Of a DNA stretch of 64,000 bases, positions 34,254-46,700 are shown in pieces (position 1 is the stretch's first letter; the number at the start of each line of letters is the position of its first letter). Both the position numbers and the translations under genes were made by a program. This DNA is from Uranotaenia lowii (Eukaryota > Arthropoda > Insecta > Diptera > Culicidae): assembly GCF_029784155.1 (NCBI RefSeq), contig NC_073691.1, positions 130,510,714 through 130,574,713 on the forward strand. The letters are read 5' to 3'. The notes under the pieces are model-generated. The model saw only the letters and a list, made by a program, of their open reading frames with translations, was not told the origin of the DNA and searched no databases.

Positions 34254-34954
34254 TATAGTGCGTGCCCATATGCATCAGAGCCTGCAAATATTGTGGAAAT
34301 ATTTCAAAGAACATTTTTGAAAAAAAGAAAAGATTTTTAATATGTTGTTGGAAACCAATCAAATGGTGTTGGACTGTTCTTATTCATGTATCATACAAAT
34401 TTTTTAACCAGAATTTGTTCTCCAAAATATATGAATATAAATTCATGTTACATTTGGATAACACCAATAATAACAAGGGTATTCCAAATAATGAAATTTT
34501 AAATAAAATGTTCATATCAAAGTAAGTTTTTCATATAGCCCAAAGCACTTATCTTTCCAAGAGTTGACATTTTTTATTGTTTCAGAATGACAAAAATTTA
34601 AGTATATAAAAATAAATTTTTTCAAGAAAAATTTCTATTGGACTGGAATAATTTTACAGATAATAATTTCTAAATATGGACTACAAATCTTCAAAACAAA
34701 CAAAACGTATGGAGACTCACCGACCAAATATTTTAATTTTGCCTGAAAATGATTCAGAAAAGGCTAAATTTTCCATTTCTGAAAAAATTAGAATTACTGT
34801 ATTTTTCCTTTTAAACATCTTCCATAATTATACCGTGCCTCATCTATTTTCGCATCGCGTACCAAGTTATCAGACAATTCTGAACAGTATTTTAAATACT
34901 AGAATTAAAAATAAGTTACAAAACGTCCAGTGCGATTTTTTTAAAACATGTCAG

Positions 34955-35890
34955 GTGGCTCATACGACTAAATCAAAACAATCTCTAGTATTTCTCTTGT
35001 TTGAGGTCATAGATGGCAGCACTATCTTGCAACTAAACCGAATTGATGCCCATTTTTGAATATCTGGGATTAGTTAAGATATGCTGGTTGATTTTGGTCA
35101 AGAAATAAGTACTTGGTGCTGTGTTAACGCCTTCGAAATTCTAAGATCACTAAATAAAAAAAATAGAATTGCATAAAGGTCAATCAAAAGTGAATTTTTT
35201 GGACCGATAATCAGAATAATGTTGTACTTTCCGATGAAGTTTGATGGAATAGACGGCTAGCAGTATTATTGGTATGATTATATTGAATCGAAAGTTTAGG
35301 AGAGCAGGAATTTTGGCGGTGTGTTGGAGAACTACCGCGAAATGATGAATATGGGCCTGAATAAACCTGAAAATCAATATTGAGACTTAATTTGGCGTTA
35401 ACTGCAAGATAGTGCTGCCATCTAAGACTTGAAACTAGAAAAGTGTGATTTATTGAAAAAAATCTAAGTTTCTGAATACCAACCTATTTTTTCTGATTCA
35501 AAATAAATCCAGAGTGTTTGTTTCATCATTTCACGTCATTTGAATAAAGAAAGTAAGTAGTTTGGTAAAGAATTTCAGCTCAAATATAAAATTCCTTAGT
35601 TCTAGAAGAGCATATCTTAAAAACCGCTTTTAAAGTCTTTGGAATTCTAGAAAACTCCTTAAAATGCAGTTATCTATTCAACTACTTCGAAGAAGCATTA
35701 TTATTTACTTTTCCACAGTATTTTTTTAGAAATAATCTTGTTTTTGCTGAAAAATACAAGGGGTACAATTCTTATTTCGAATCTTATTTTTTTTTTTTCA
35801 TATTTTTGGTCCTCAACGCCAATTTCTTCGTCCAAAAATAGTAAACTTATGCTTGATTTGTCTATTGAAAATTTTGAAACAAATTGTAGA
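34955..35890. repeat. Repeat J, right copy
   Basis: This is the inverted partner of 28741-29180, with the shared blocks TTGGCGTTGAGGACCAA (on the minus strand near 35825) and TTCTAGAATTCCAAAG near 35640. It is longer than the left copy because a small palindromic MITE lies inside. No gene. Confidence 0.55.
34995..35440. mobile_element. Small palindromic MITE inside repeat J
   Basis: ATAGATGGCAGCACTATCTT near 35010 is inverted as AAGATAGTGCTGCCATCTAA near 35413-35430. The flanking GTTTGAGGTC and GTTTCAAGTC extend the similarity. The copy of repeat J at 29120-29160 lacks this segment, which supports an insertion. I cannot fix the exact duplication. Confidence 0.5.
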
Positions 35891-36339
35891 ATTGGAGAAT
35901 AGAAAATTTTGACGAATTTCAATCATTCATATTTTAACAAGCAAAACACATAGTGGAACTATTCTTGTTTCGCTCACTGTATAGTGTATATACCTAATAG
36001 CTTGTTAATCAATTTTTAGTGCTTAAAATGATTAAAATTAATGTTTTTAATATTCATGTTAATTTTACTACTCAAAATGTACATTTTTATTTAAGTAGTT
36101 CAGTAGTAGTGTTTTCAGTATAATTTATGATTTTTTTTTCGATTCTTTTTTCTAGTAATAAATTACTTAAATAAATTCGGAATTTAAATTTCCATCATTT
36201 TTTTGTATTTAAAATGCAGGAATTTTTAATGGGTACCTATAAAAAACTCTGACCTAGAAAATGTATGTTATCTTATTCAAATAATACAAATATATGATTC
36301 GGATTTCCCGTTTTTTAGTTAAAAGGTGATCGTCGAAAT

Positions 36340-36740
36340 TATTTTTTACCTGTTATAGTTTTTGGAGTGTCAATTTAACACTTCTGACTAAAACCGCCCT
36401 ACCTCGCTAGTTTCTCTACCAATATGACAAAATAGTTTCAAAAATGTCGTGATGTAACTCAAATATATTTCTCAGACATTATTCAGCTGTTAACAAAACT
36501 TCAGTTTTCCGTTATTCAAAAAAAAAAAACACCCGAAAAAACGTGCTTCGCAAAAAAGACTGCAGTTCGACTACGAAATGCTCAAAAACAATGCACTTAG
36601 TGTCCAAGAAACCTGAAGTTAGAAGCTATAACATTGCGTACAAAATTATATTTCTTTCAATTTTTTAAGATCATGATCACAAAAAATGTAAAAAACTGTA
36701 CTTTTCAATTACTGAACCGTCAAAATCATATCTTGATCCC
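36340..36740. repeat. Dispersed repeat L, copy 2
   Basis: Same orientation as 6780-7210, with clearly diverged but collinear blocks from TTTGGAGTGTCAATTTAACA to GTACTTTTCAATT. No coding capacity. Confidence 0.55.
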
Positions 36741-36944
36741 GGTTCTTGTGCTGGTCTTGATTGTTACTTTGAACCAGGATGAAGATGTTATTTTAGATAG
36801 AATACAAGATACACATGTTTACCAACATTGAATCAATTTAAGACATTTCTAAGAATGTGTTTTTCATTCTTATTCTTTATTTTAATCCTGAACTTGGTTT
36901 ATGGTTCTTTATTCTGATTTTCAACACTTACACATTATGAACTA

Positions 36945-38193
36945 AAGGGTGATACGGTCATAATTTGGTCAATATCAACTTGACGTATTTCTTTCAATTT
37001 CGCATTTAAAAAAACCTGAACACCCCTCATTTTGAAGGTGTGTGTGTGTGTGTGTAGAATGTTGCTCCTATTTTGATTTTGGAATTCACTCTTCAGTTGT
37101 CAAAATGCCGTCCAAGGAAGAAGAGCAGCGTATCAAAATTTTGCTCGCGCATCGCGAAAATCCGCGATACTCGCTGAAAGTTGCAAAATCAACCGTTACA
37201 AATGTAAGTGTTTGGGGAACGTTTGTCGGAAGTCGGGAAGTCGGGAAGTCTGGATCGGGGGGAAATCGAAAACCAAAAGCCGCTGAGACGACAAGGAGAG
37301 TTGCCGGTCGTTTCATGCGAAACTCTAACCTCTCTCTCCGAGATGCCGCAAATAAGCTGGGTGTATCGTCTACAACCGTGCATCGAGCCAAAAAACGATC
37401 CGGATTATCGACTTACAAGAAGGTAGTGACTCCAAATCGCGATGATAAACAAAATACGACGGCCAAAGCGCGATCCCGGAGGCTGTACACGACGATGCTG
37501 ACGAAGGTTGACTGCGTGGTAATGGACGACGAAACCTACGTCAAAGCCGACTACAAGCAGCTTCCGGGACAGGAGTTTTATACGGCAAAAGGAAGGGGAA
37601 AGGTAGCAGATATTTTCAAGCACATGAAACTGTCAAAGTTCGCGAAGAAATATCTGGTTTGGCAAGCCATCTGTACCTGTGGCATGAAAACAGCATTTTC
37701 ATAGCTTCCGGGACTGTCAACCAAGAAATTTACGTGAAAGAGTGTTTGAATAAACGTCTGCTGCCTTTCCTGAAGAAACACCGTTGTTCCGTACTGTTTC
37801 GGCCGGATTTGGCATCTCGCCATTACGGTTAAAAGGCCATGGAGTGGTACGCCGCCAACAACGTGCAGGTGGTTCCCAAGGACAAGAACCCTCCCAACAC
37901 GCCAGATCTCCGCCCAATTGAGAAATACTGGGCTATTGTCAAGCTGAACCTAAAGAAAGGAAAACTGGCTTTCTGCGGCGAAGAAGGTGGACAAAGTGGC
38001 TGTACAAAATCTGATGGCAGGGGTTAAGCGTAAGGCCCGGCAATTCGGATTTGGAAAAGCGGAAGCCTAACTGAATATTTTCCCTGAATTTTATACTAAA
38101 CTTGAACAAGAAATTTAATTTGAATTTTTAAATAAACCATTTCACCGATTTACACGCGTTTTCCCTTGACCAAATTTTGACCGTAATACCCTT
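36945..38193 (+). mobile_element. Tc1/mariner DD37E-type element, 1249 bp
   Basis: Left end AAGGGTGATACGGTCATAAT and right end, read inward, AAGGGTATTACGGTCAAAAT, both continuing into TTTGGTCAA. TA flanks each side (36943-36944; 38194-38195). Size, TA target and a plus-strand transposase make this a near full-length mariner-type transposon of the ITmD37E group described from mosquitoes. The transposase is broken, so it can move only if another copy acts on it. Confidence 0.9.
37105..38070 (+). pseudogene. DD37E-type mariner transposase, three disablements
   Basis: Starts ATG at 37105 (MPSKEEEQRIKILLAHRE). It has paired helix-turn-helix segments, the second being SLRDAANKLGVSSTTVHR. The first catalytic aspartate is in CVVMDDETYV (about 37515-37545), the second in FRPDLASRHY (about 37800-37828), and the glutamate in PDLRPIEKYWAIV (about 37903-37940). 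I count 37 residues between the last two, hence DD37E. All three catalytic residues survive. The frame breaks near 37695, meets a stop at about 37829 just after RHYG, and shifts again near 37975 before the natural end (GKAEA, stop at 38068). Confidence 0.9.
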
Positions 38194-38195
38194 TA

Positions 38196-39300
38196 TGATC
38201 CGAAAACGGGATTCTACTTTATAATCCTGAAATTTAAACGGGTATTGGGAATCAAAATACGAATTCAGAAATCTCTCATTTCTGTCACTAGATTTTCATG
38301 CTTATTGAGTTTAGAAGCCGGCTTTTGATATAAGTGCCCTCGATTTGAATTCAACTTTTACTGAGTCAAACAGTGAGTGCAAAATCTGTGTATTTTGTTC
38401 ACATATTTTCAGCACGTAGCACATCGTATTCCTGTATAAGCTCACTACAGTGAAACTTTTCACTCTTGCTCCCAGTGCCAAACTTTAGACGAGTCATGGA
38501 TTTGATCCAGATCATTTCTCCGAAAGAAAACCACATGTAGTTAGTCCAACTTTATCCAAGACTAAGTAAGCGCATTATGGTAGGAATCTCGTTGCTGGGT
38601 GTGCTGCAAAAGTAGGTACATATGAAAGTGCATATAGTAAATAGCAGTTTATTGAGGGCATAAATTTTCAATCATGCTACTCTAGCGGAAAAAGATTTAA
38701 AAAAACCTCTGGTAGCTGTCTGTGGTGGGTCTTCAAAGAACAACTTGGTTGTACAATCGCCATGCCATGAATGGAATGGTTCCCTTTTTCAGAACGCTGT
38801 ATACTTCTAGTAGGTACAACAATCAGCAACGAAACGAATTGAGAAAGAGAAAAAACTCATTGATACTACATAAGATTCCAACGAGAATGTTATTTTCCTG
38901 CTTCTCTACTTCGACCTCGTGGTGATTCCTTATCGGAAAAGGAAATACCACTTTAAGAATCCAGCTGGAGTTGCATCAAACTCGATACTCGCTTAAAGTA
39001 GCGCTCAATTATTAGAGTTTGAGGGATCACAAACGTTCAGGTTGCGATTTTAAACGATCGATTTGTAATGTCTTATAAGGAATAAACAAGAGTTGATTGA
39101 CTGGCTAGTATCGCATCCATGGGAAAGCAGATCGTCATATGAGAATTTTAAAATGTCAAAAGAGTATGCAGTTCAGTCAAAGCGATGCAGGTTGATAAGT
39201 GTAACATATTGAAAATTAGACAAAATGTTTGTTAGTTCACGAACCAGGAATGGATTTGTTGTCATTTTTGTCGTTGCGTCCCTAATGACATTTTGTTATT
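38196..39300. other. Intronic DNA, nothing recognised
   Basis: Moderately AT-rich with no transposon ends or coding motifs that I can support. The last 60 bases already contain imperfect GTCATTTTTG-like words leading into the minisatellite. Confidence 0.4.
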
Positions 39301-39310
39301 TTTGTAGTTT

Positions 39311-40908
39311 GTGTCATTTTGTCATTTTTGTCATTTTGTCATTTTTGTCATTTTTGTAATTTTTGTAATTTTTGTCATTTTTGTCATTTTTGTCATTTTT
39401 GTCATTTTTGTCATTTTTGTCATTTTTGTCATTTTTGTCATTTTTGTCATTTTTGTCATTTTTGTCATTTTTGTCATTTTTGTCATTTTTGTCATTTTTG
39501 TCATTTTTGTCATTTTTGTCATTTTTGTCATTTTTGTCATTTTTTTCATTTTTGTCATTTTTGTCATTTTTGTCATTTTTGTCATTTTTGTCATTTTTGT
39601 CATTTTTGTCATTTTTGTCATTTTTGTCATTTTTGTCATTTTTGTCATTTTTGTCATTTTTGTCATTTTTGTCATTTTTGTCATTTTTGTCATTTTTGTC
39701 ATTTTTGTCATTTTTGTCATTTTTGTCATTTTTGTCATTTTTGTCATTTTTGTCATTTTTGTCATTTTTGTCATTTTTGTCATTTTTGTCATTTTTGTCA
39801 TTTTTGTCATTTTTGTCATTTTTGTCATTTTTGTCATTTTTGTCATTTTTGTCATTTTTGTCATTTTTGTCATTTTTGTCATTTTTGTCATTTTTGTCAT
39901 TTTTGTCATTTTTGTCATTTTTGTCATTTTTGTCATTTTTGTCATTTTTGTCATTTTTGTCATTTTTGTCATTTTTGTCATTTTTGTCATTTTTGTCATT
40001 TTTGTCATTTTTGTCATTTTTGTCATTTTTGTCATTATTGTCATTTTTGTCATTTTTGTCATTTTTGTCATTTTTGTCATTTTTGTCATTTTTGTCATTT
40101 TTGTCATTTTTGTCATTTTTGTCATTTTTGTCATTTTTGTCATTTTTGTCATTTTTGTCATTTTTGTCATTTTTGTCATTTTTGTCATTTTTGTCATTTT
40201 TGTCATTTTTGTCATTTTTGTCATTTTTGTCATTTTTGTCATTTTTGTCATTTTTGTCATTTTTGTCATTTTTGTCATTTTTGTCATTTTTGTCATTTTT
40301 GTCATTTTTGTCATTTTTGTCATTTTTGTCATTTTTGTCATTTTTGTCATTTTTGTCATTTTTGTCATTTTTGTCATTTTTGTCATTTTTGTCATTTTTG
40401 TCATTTTTGTCATTTTTGTTATTTTTTCCATTTTTGTCATTTTTGTAATTTTTATCATTTTTGTCATTTTTGTCATTTTCGTCATTGTTGTCATTTTTGT
40501 CATTTTTGTCATTTTTGTCATTTTTTGTCATTTTTGTCATTTTTGTCATTTTTGTCATTTTTGTCATTTTTGTCATTTTTGTCATTTTTGTCATTTTTGT
40601 CATTTTTGTCATTTTTGTCATTTTTGTCATTTTTGTCATTTTTGTCATTTTTGTCATTTTTGTCATTTTTGTCATTTTTGTCATTTTTGTCATTTTTGTC
40701 ATTTTTGTCATTTTTGTCATTTTTGTCATTTTTGTCATTTTTGTCATTTTTGTCATTTTTGTCATTTTTGTCATTTTTGTCATTTTTGTCATTTTTGTCA
40801 TTTTTGTCATTTTTGTCATTTTTGTCATTTTTGTCATTTTTGTCATTTTTGTCATTTTTGTCATTTTTGTCATTTTTGTCATTTTTGTCATTTTTGTCAT
40901 TTTTGTCC
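39311..40908. repeat. 9-bp minisatellite, unit TCATTTTTG, about 1.6 kb
   Basis: A tandem array of the 9-mer TCATTTTTG, roughly 175 copies, very homogeneous over 39420-40415. A cluster of variant units lies around 40416-40490, plus one TCATTATTG near 40036 and a TTTTTTCAT variant near 39543. One extra T near 40526 moves the register. Because 9 is a multiple of three and most registers lack stops, long artificial reading frames exist on both strands (V-I-F, C-H-F, L-S-F, M-T-K, N-D-K repeats). The 5' edge is imperfect, with 8-bp and AATTTTTG variants. Confidence 0.97.
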
Positions 40909-40915
40909 GGGGCGA

Positions 40916-42480
40916 AAAATTAAAGCTGTGTTTTACTTTTATGCATCTTTTTATTTTTTTCCGTCAATGAACTGAATGCAAAGAATATTTCTAAACTCGA
41001 TGATAAAATTATTTCTGCATTCTGCCATAGTCGAGGTATTATCCTTAAAAGATGAACGAACACCTTAGTGTAAAGTAAGTAAGATCTCTTCAAAGTAACA
41101 TCAAGCTTCACTGAGATCCTATATGTGTATGTTCGTTTTTTTGTAACCCTTTTAACATATGATAAATTGGGTTTCACTTTAGTATGATTCCGTTCGATTC
41201 GACTCAGTTGAAAAGTATGCAGGGATGATTAAACCAGGTCATAGCTTCCGGTTGCAGAATGGAGCTACATCTTTCTTTGAAAAGTTTCCCTATTCCTGAA
41301 GCATTAAAAGCGCAATCGAGCAACAACACTGCGCATTGCAAAAGCATTGAGTTCTATGCTCGCCAATGTTAGATTTTATTTTATGACACAACTCAAAACC
41401 CGTCCGGGGGCACAGAATGCAAAAAGAAAGCTTGTCTTATCGTCGCAATGCTGTTTTCTTAGTTTATACTATCAACGTCGTCGTCCTCTTCATCGTTAGA
41501 AGAAAGACGTCTGTTTTCTGATAAAAAAAAATCTTCCTCCAGGCTAGAGTCTAGCCAGGAAGCCGAGCCTCTTCATCAAAGTGCTGTTTTGCACTGACGA
41601 AACACGAGTCACAATAATACTTAGAATGGCATCAAAAGATTTCACAAGAAATATTAGGTATCGAAAGTCCAAAGTATCCTTACCGCAGGAATACCGCAAC
41701 ATGACTTGAAGTTAGAAAGAAAAGTTTACTGGACGTTGATTCCTTGACAGAGAAAAAAGAAGTTTGAACTGCAATTCATCAAAATTTCCAAGATATCCTA
41801 AACAAATCGTCGCAGTAGGACCAACACCCACATACATATCAGCAGCTAAGCGGAGTATAGGTTGTAAATGAAATCCAAGGGTCAATGGTTGATTCGGAGA
41901 GAAGCGTCGAATTGGCGACGATGACCTGCACAATAAGCAGTCCTCGGGGAAATGTTGAAATGATATTCCACAATTTTAAACCAACTGGTCAGAATTCATA
42001 TTTTGAGTCTTCCAATGGAAATGCATTCTAATAATGATCAAACTCACCATTTGTTTTAGAAAATTTATAAGGGTATATATGGACGATTGTATTAGCGAAA
42101 ATTGGCCTCAACCATAACCTCGAATTTTTATATGCTGGCGGCCTCAGAAGTGATGCTAGGTGCGTTACTAAAATTAGCATTTGCTTGATTTAAACTAATT
42201 ATAATATTTCTGAATTGATAGAATTTTTCAACTGCTAACAGCTAAATGATTGAATTCATTACGGGGTGTCCCCCCCTTTAAAAATAATCGCCCTTTATAC
42301 TCTGGTTATTTTAAACATATTCACTAGTTCGCTGCATCGTTTAAGTGGTGAGATACATACAGTTGTTATTTTGTTCAGATAAGTGATGCGCTAATTTTCA
42401 CATTCGAATAGAAATCTACGGCAATGATGCACATCTTCAGTACTCATGAAAAAAAAAATCAATAACAATTCTATTAAAAA
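40916..42480. other. Intronic DNA, nothing recognised
   Basis: Composition is more balanced than average around 41210-41930. I see no exon, RNA gene or element end. Confidence 0.4.
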
Positions 42481-43559
42481 TATAATCATTTTCCAAATAT
42501 CAATGCACTTGACACCCTTGAACATCATAAAAAATCAAAACATGAACATCTGTGTATCGCTATCCGTAATCCCGTGGAGTAAAATAGTACACATAACTTG
42601 AGAACTATTCGAGCAAATGGAACCAAATTTGGCTTGGAGAAGTATTTGGGTACGAGAAAGGGATACCCTTCTCTTCATGTTGTGGAGAGAAAGAAAGGAG
42701 GGAGGGGGCTCCTTCACATTTTCCAGCATAATTGGAAAACTTTTAAAGCATATGGATCTAAATTTGGAATGGGAAGGTATCCCAAGTAACAATTTTAGCT
42801 TTATTTATTATGGTCAGCAAAATTTCGTTTGGACTATAGCATTAATCTTCATAAAAAGCTAAAGCGCATTCTATAACATCACCTGGACTCTAATAAAGCC
42901 AAAATCAGGCTATTTGGCCCTACCCTAGAAACGTCATCAAGACATATCATTGTTGGTCATCAATATTGGTCACCAAAGCTTTTAAAAAGCTATTATTAAA
43001 CATGTTAGGAATTTTTGTTTTTTTGATTCTGTGAGTTCTCGGAGTTTTTTTTTTTAATTTTTTCCAGCAACCATAATGGTTGATGAATGATGATTGCATT
43101 ATTCAGAAATGATGTGGTAAAACTAATAGCTAAAAAACAATGTTTTAACCATATAATGAGCGTCTTTTCTACTGCCAGTCAAGATTTTAGGTAAAATGTG
43201 TATAAAATAGTATCTTAAAATAAATGCGCCTCGTCAAATCTGATGGTCAATCATGATGGAATTGATGGAAAAGGCCTGAAAAAATATTTTCCAATGCTTG
43301 CATTGTGAATCCATCAACATGGCGTCATTTTGTGCCCTTCGATTTTGCAACCAACATGGCGTGAGTCAATTCATAGTTTTATTATGGTTTAATGATGACC
43401 CCAAAAAAGCTACGATTTGACGTTTCTTTCGCAAGCCAACCAATTACACGCTAAGGATGAGTTCCTCATTTCTGAGATGTTAATCATTAGTACAGTAAAT
43501 GAGGACAGACTTTTTGAATGAAAAGGGATTGGTTGTGAATGACCCGTGGAATAAATCAT

Positions 43560-44620
43560 GAGTTGAAGTGAAATTTTGTTGTCTGACGCCATCTTGAAAT
43601 CCAAGATGGCGGCTTCCGCTGAACTTTTAATGCTGTAATGCTGACAAAAAGTCGCATTAAACCACCACTATACGGGTATTGAATGAAAAGGCTTAACTAG
43701 AAGATGTCGATTTTTTTTCTTTCCGACGCCATCTTGGAATCCAAGATGGCAGCTTCCACTGAACTTTAGAATGCTTTTAATCAATGAAAATCGCATGAAA
43801 CTACCACAATATGGGTATTGGGTGAAAGGACCAAACGAGTAGAAGTCGAAATTTACTATCAAACGCCATCTTGAAATCCAAAATGGCGACTTCCCCTGAA
43901 CTTGAAAATTATTTTAATCACTGAAAACCGCATGAAATCACCACATTATGGGTATTGAGTGAAACGACTCAACTAGAAGAAGTCGAATTTCGCTATCTGA
44001 CGCCATCATCAATCCAAGATGGTGGCTTTTGCTATTCTTTTCCAAGCTGTAAATGACTGAAAATCTCATGATACATTCACAATACTGGGTATTGAGTGAA
44101 AGAGCTATACAAATAAAAGTCGAAAATCGTTGTCCGACGCCATCATGAAAGCCAAGATGGCGGCTGCCGCTCAACTTTTAAATACTATAAATGATTGATA
44201 ATCGCATAAAACCCCCACAATATGGGTATTACTTCAAAGCGATCAACGAGTAGAAGTCGAATTTAAATATCTGACGCCATCTTAAATGCGAAGATTGCGG
44301 TATCCGCTGAACTTTAAAATGCTGTAGATGACTTTAAATCTCCACAATATTGGTATTGGGTAAAGGGGTGGAATCAAAAGAAGACAAATTTCGCTACCAA
44401 ACTTCATCTTGAAATACAATATGGCGGCTTCCGCTTAGCTGTTAAATACTGTTAATCGCTAAAAATCGCATGAAACGCCTACAATTTTTTTTTTGGGTTC
44501 AAGGGCGAAACCAGTAAAAGTTGAATTCCTTTATTTTTACTTTATCTTGAAATTCAAGATGGCGGCTTCCACTGAACTGTAAATGACTAAATCGCTCGAA
44601 AGCTTTACAATAATAGTATT
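43560..44620 (+). repeat. Tandem array, about 130-bp units with CCATCTTG/CAAGATGG palindrome
   Basis: Units repeat the order GACGCCATCTTG, CAAGATGGCGGCTTCC, GCTGAAC, a run of ATCGCATGAAAC, ACAATATGGGTATTG and GAGTAGAAGTCGAA. Divergence is high, roughly one change in four to five bases by eye. The mirrored array is at 46080-46700. Confidence 0.85.
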
Positions 44621-44646
44621 GAGTGAAAGGGCTAAACAAGAAGAAC

Positions 44647-45992
44647 CAGACCCTGTTTATTTTTGGCAACACGCCCCAACTTTTTGTGTTGCCAAAATCG
44701 AACGATTTTTTTATTAACTTATTTTTCACTTAATAGGGGGAAGTTGTCTACTACCGGACACTTAAGGTTTTTAAGCAATAACTTCAAAAATATTTTATTG
44801 TAAATATTGGTTCCTCTACTGATTTGAAGAGTATCAATATTATGATCACTAAACAATATTAGAAAAAAATTAATTTACAACATATTCATGTGGTTAGAGA
44901 AATCATTTTATGTTAGTTTTCACTCATTTCCAAAAGTGTCGTCTATGGCCGGACACTACGAATTTCATCCCCAAAGTTGTCGACAATGGCACAAAAACGT
45001 AGCAAAATGACTGAAATAACTTGTTTAGGTCTTGAGAGTACGTGTTTTCCAATATTGAACATTCTATGAAGCCATTCATAAAAGTTTTATTGACAAACCA
45101 GAATGTAACATTTGTTACGAAAAAACTAGAGTAAATTTGTCTATGACCGGACAGCAAAATTTAAAGTTTATCAGAGGACCAAAATAGTTTGGTTATTGGA
45201 TCCGTATCTTCAGCTAACCATTTTAGGGTGCTATAGAGATGAAAAAATTAAAGTTTCAAGTTGAAATCATCTATAATTTTGAATATTTTCTTGTCCGGTC
45301 ATAGACAACAATATGGTGTCCGGTCATAGAGAAATCGCATTTTTTTTATTTTCTTAATATTTTGTTTGAACTTCCGATTTTTTGTCTTACATCTACTGAA
45401 GTCGAAAGATAACCAACCAACGATGACGTTTATGTGCAATTCATATTTGACAAGCCGTAAAAACTGATCACAATATATATGTAAAGTTTGGGCGATCCTC
45501 GCCGAACTACTAGGCGAAAGCTTTCAAAGCCTATAATTGGTTTACCTTTTCAGATTGGATTACCATATTTCTAGCACCATATCAGGCTTCTATTTATTTT
45601 ATTTTCATGGTGTTAAAACATTTTTAGGATATTGCGTTTTCGAAAAATCAATGTTGTCCGGCCATAGGAGGTGTCCGGTCATAGACGACTTCCCCCTACT
45701 ACATTAAAACTACTATTTTTAGACAATTTAGATAATTTTAAATCACTTTTATTATTTTTTCATCATGTTTCTAATGCATTTAGAACTTTTCTTGTTTTGT
45801 TTATAGTTTTTGATTTTTTTTGCCATTTATGTCATTCTATTGTTCCTATCATGCTGTTATCTCTAAATTATATTGGTCTTATTCTAGCGAAAACTATAAG
45901 GTTATGTTGTTTCTGTTAACCGTTTGATTTAGGCACATGTACCAAATTCGATGTTGCCAAAATCGCATGTTGCCAAAAACGAACGGGGTCTG
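44647..45992. mobile_element. MITE-C copy 2, shortened, hosting MITE-D
   Basis: Begins CAGACCCTGTTTATTTTTGG and ends CAAAAACGAACGGGGTCTG, with TA at 45993-45994; the left TA is mutated. After removal of MITE-D and one TA about 383 bp remain, so this copy has also lost about 200 bp relative to copy 1. The right end keeps GATGTTGCCAAAATCG units. Confidence 0.85.
44736..45696. mobile_element. MITE-D, 961 bp, TA duplication
   Basis: Starts GGGGGAAGTTGTCTACTACC and ends GGTCATAGACGACTTCCCCC, with TA at 44734-44735 and 45697-45698. The terminal word TGTCTATGACCGGACA recurs internally at least four times (about 44940, 45138, 45290, 45318) in both orientations. These are possible transposase binding sites. 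No transposase frame. Confidence 0.85.
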
Positions 45993-46079
45993 TATTGTGG
46001 TGGTATTTGTGGGATTTTCGCGGAAACGCGAAAAGAGATATTTGACTTCTATCATTTAGCCTTAGCACCCAATACAATA

Positions 46080-46700
46080 TATTTGGGAGATTCATGCTAT
46101 TTTCATTCATTTAGAGTATTTTTAAGTTCAGCTGAAGCCACCATCCTGAATTTCAAGAAAGCGTCAGAATGCAAAAATAAACTTTTTATAGCTTATCCCA
46201 ATTGACAAATACCCATATTTTGGAGGTTTCATGCGATATTCAATGATTAGGGCATTTTTAAAGCTTATCGAAAGCTGCCATCTTGGATTTCAAGATGGCG
46301 TAAGATAGCAATATTCGACTTCTACTCGTTAAGCCCTTTCACCCAATACCAATTTGAGTTTCATGTCGTTTTAAGTCATTTACTACATTTTAAAGTTTAG
46401 CGGAAGCCGCCATCTTGGAATTCAAGATGGCGTCAGATAGCGAAATTCAACTTCTACCGGTTGATCTCTTTCAATTTAAACCCCTATAATATGGGTCATT
46501 TACAGTATTTTCAAGTTGAGTGGTAGCCGCCATCTTGGATTTAAGATGGCGATGGGCAACGAAATTTGACTTCTACTCGTTTATCACTTTCACCTAATAA
46601 CCATATTGTGAAGGTTTCACGCTATTTTTAGTAATTTACAGCTTTGAAAATAAAAGCGGAAGCCGCCATCTTGAATTAATGATGGCGTCAAGTAACAATT
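46080..46700 (-). repeat. Inverted tandem array, partner of 43560-44620
   Basis: The same units in opposite orientation, e.g. TTCGACTTCTACTCGTTAAG, TTTCACCCAATACC and GGAAGCCGCCATCTTGG. About five units are recognisable. They begin just right of MITE-C copy 2. Confidence 0.85.

Noticed and set aside
34676..35059. 127-codon plus-strand frame
   Set aside because: It overlaps the end of repeat J and the start of the small MITE; composition is AT-driven.
39311..40975. Very long reading frames (over 500 codons) on both strands
   Set aside because: They are translations of a 9-bp minisatellite in several registers and consist of three-residue repeats; not genes.
43560..44620. Reading frames across the CCATCTTG repeat array
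   Set aside because: They follow the tandem units of the foldback and have no protein-like composition or conservation between units.
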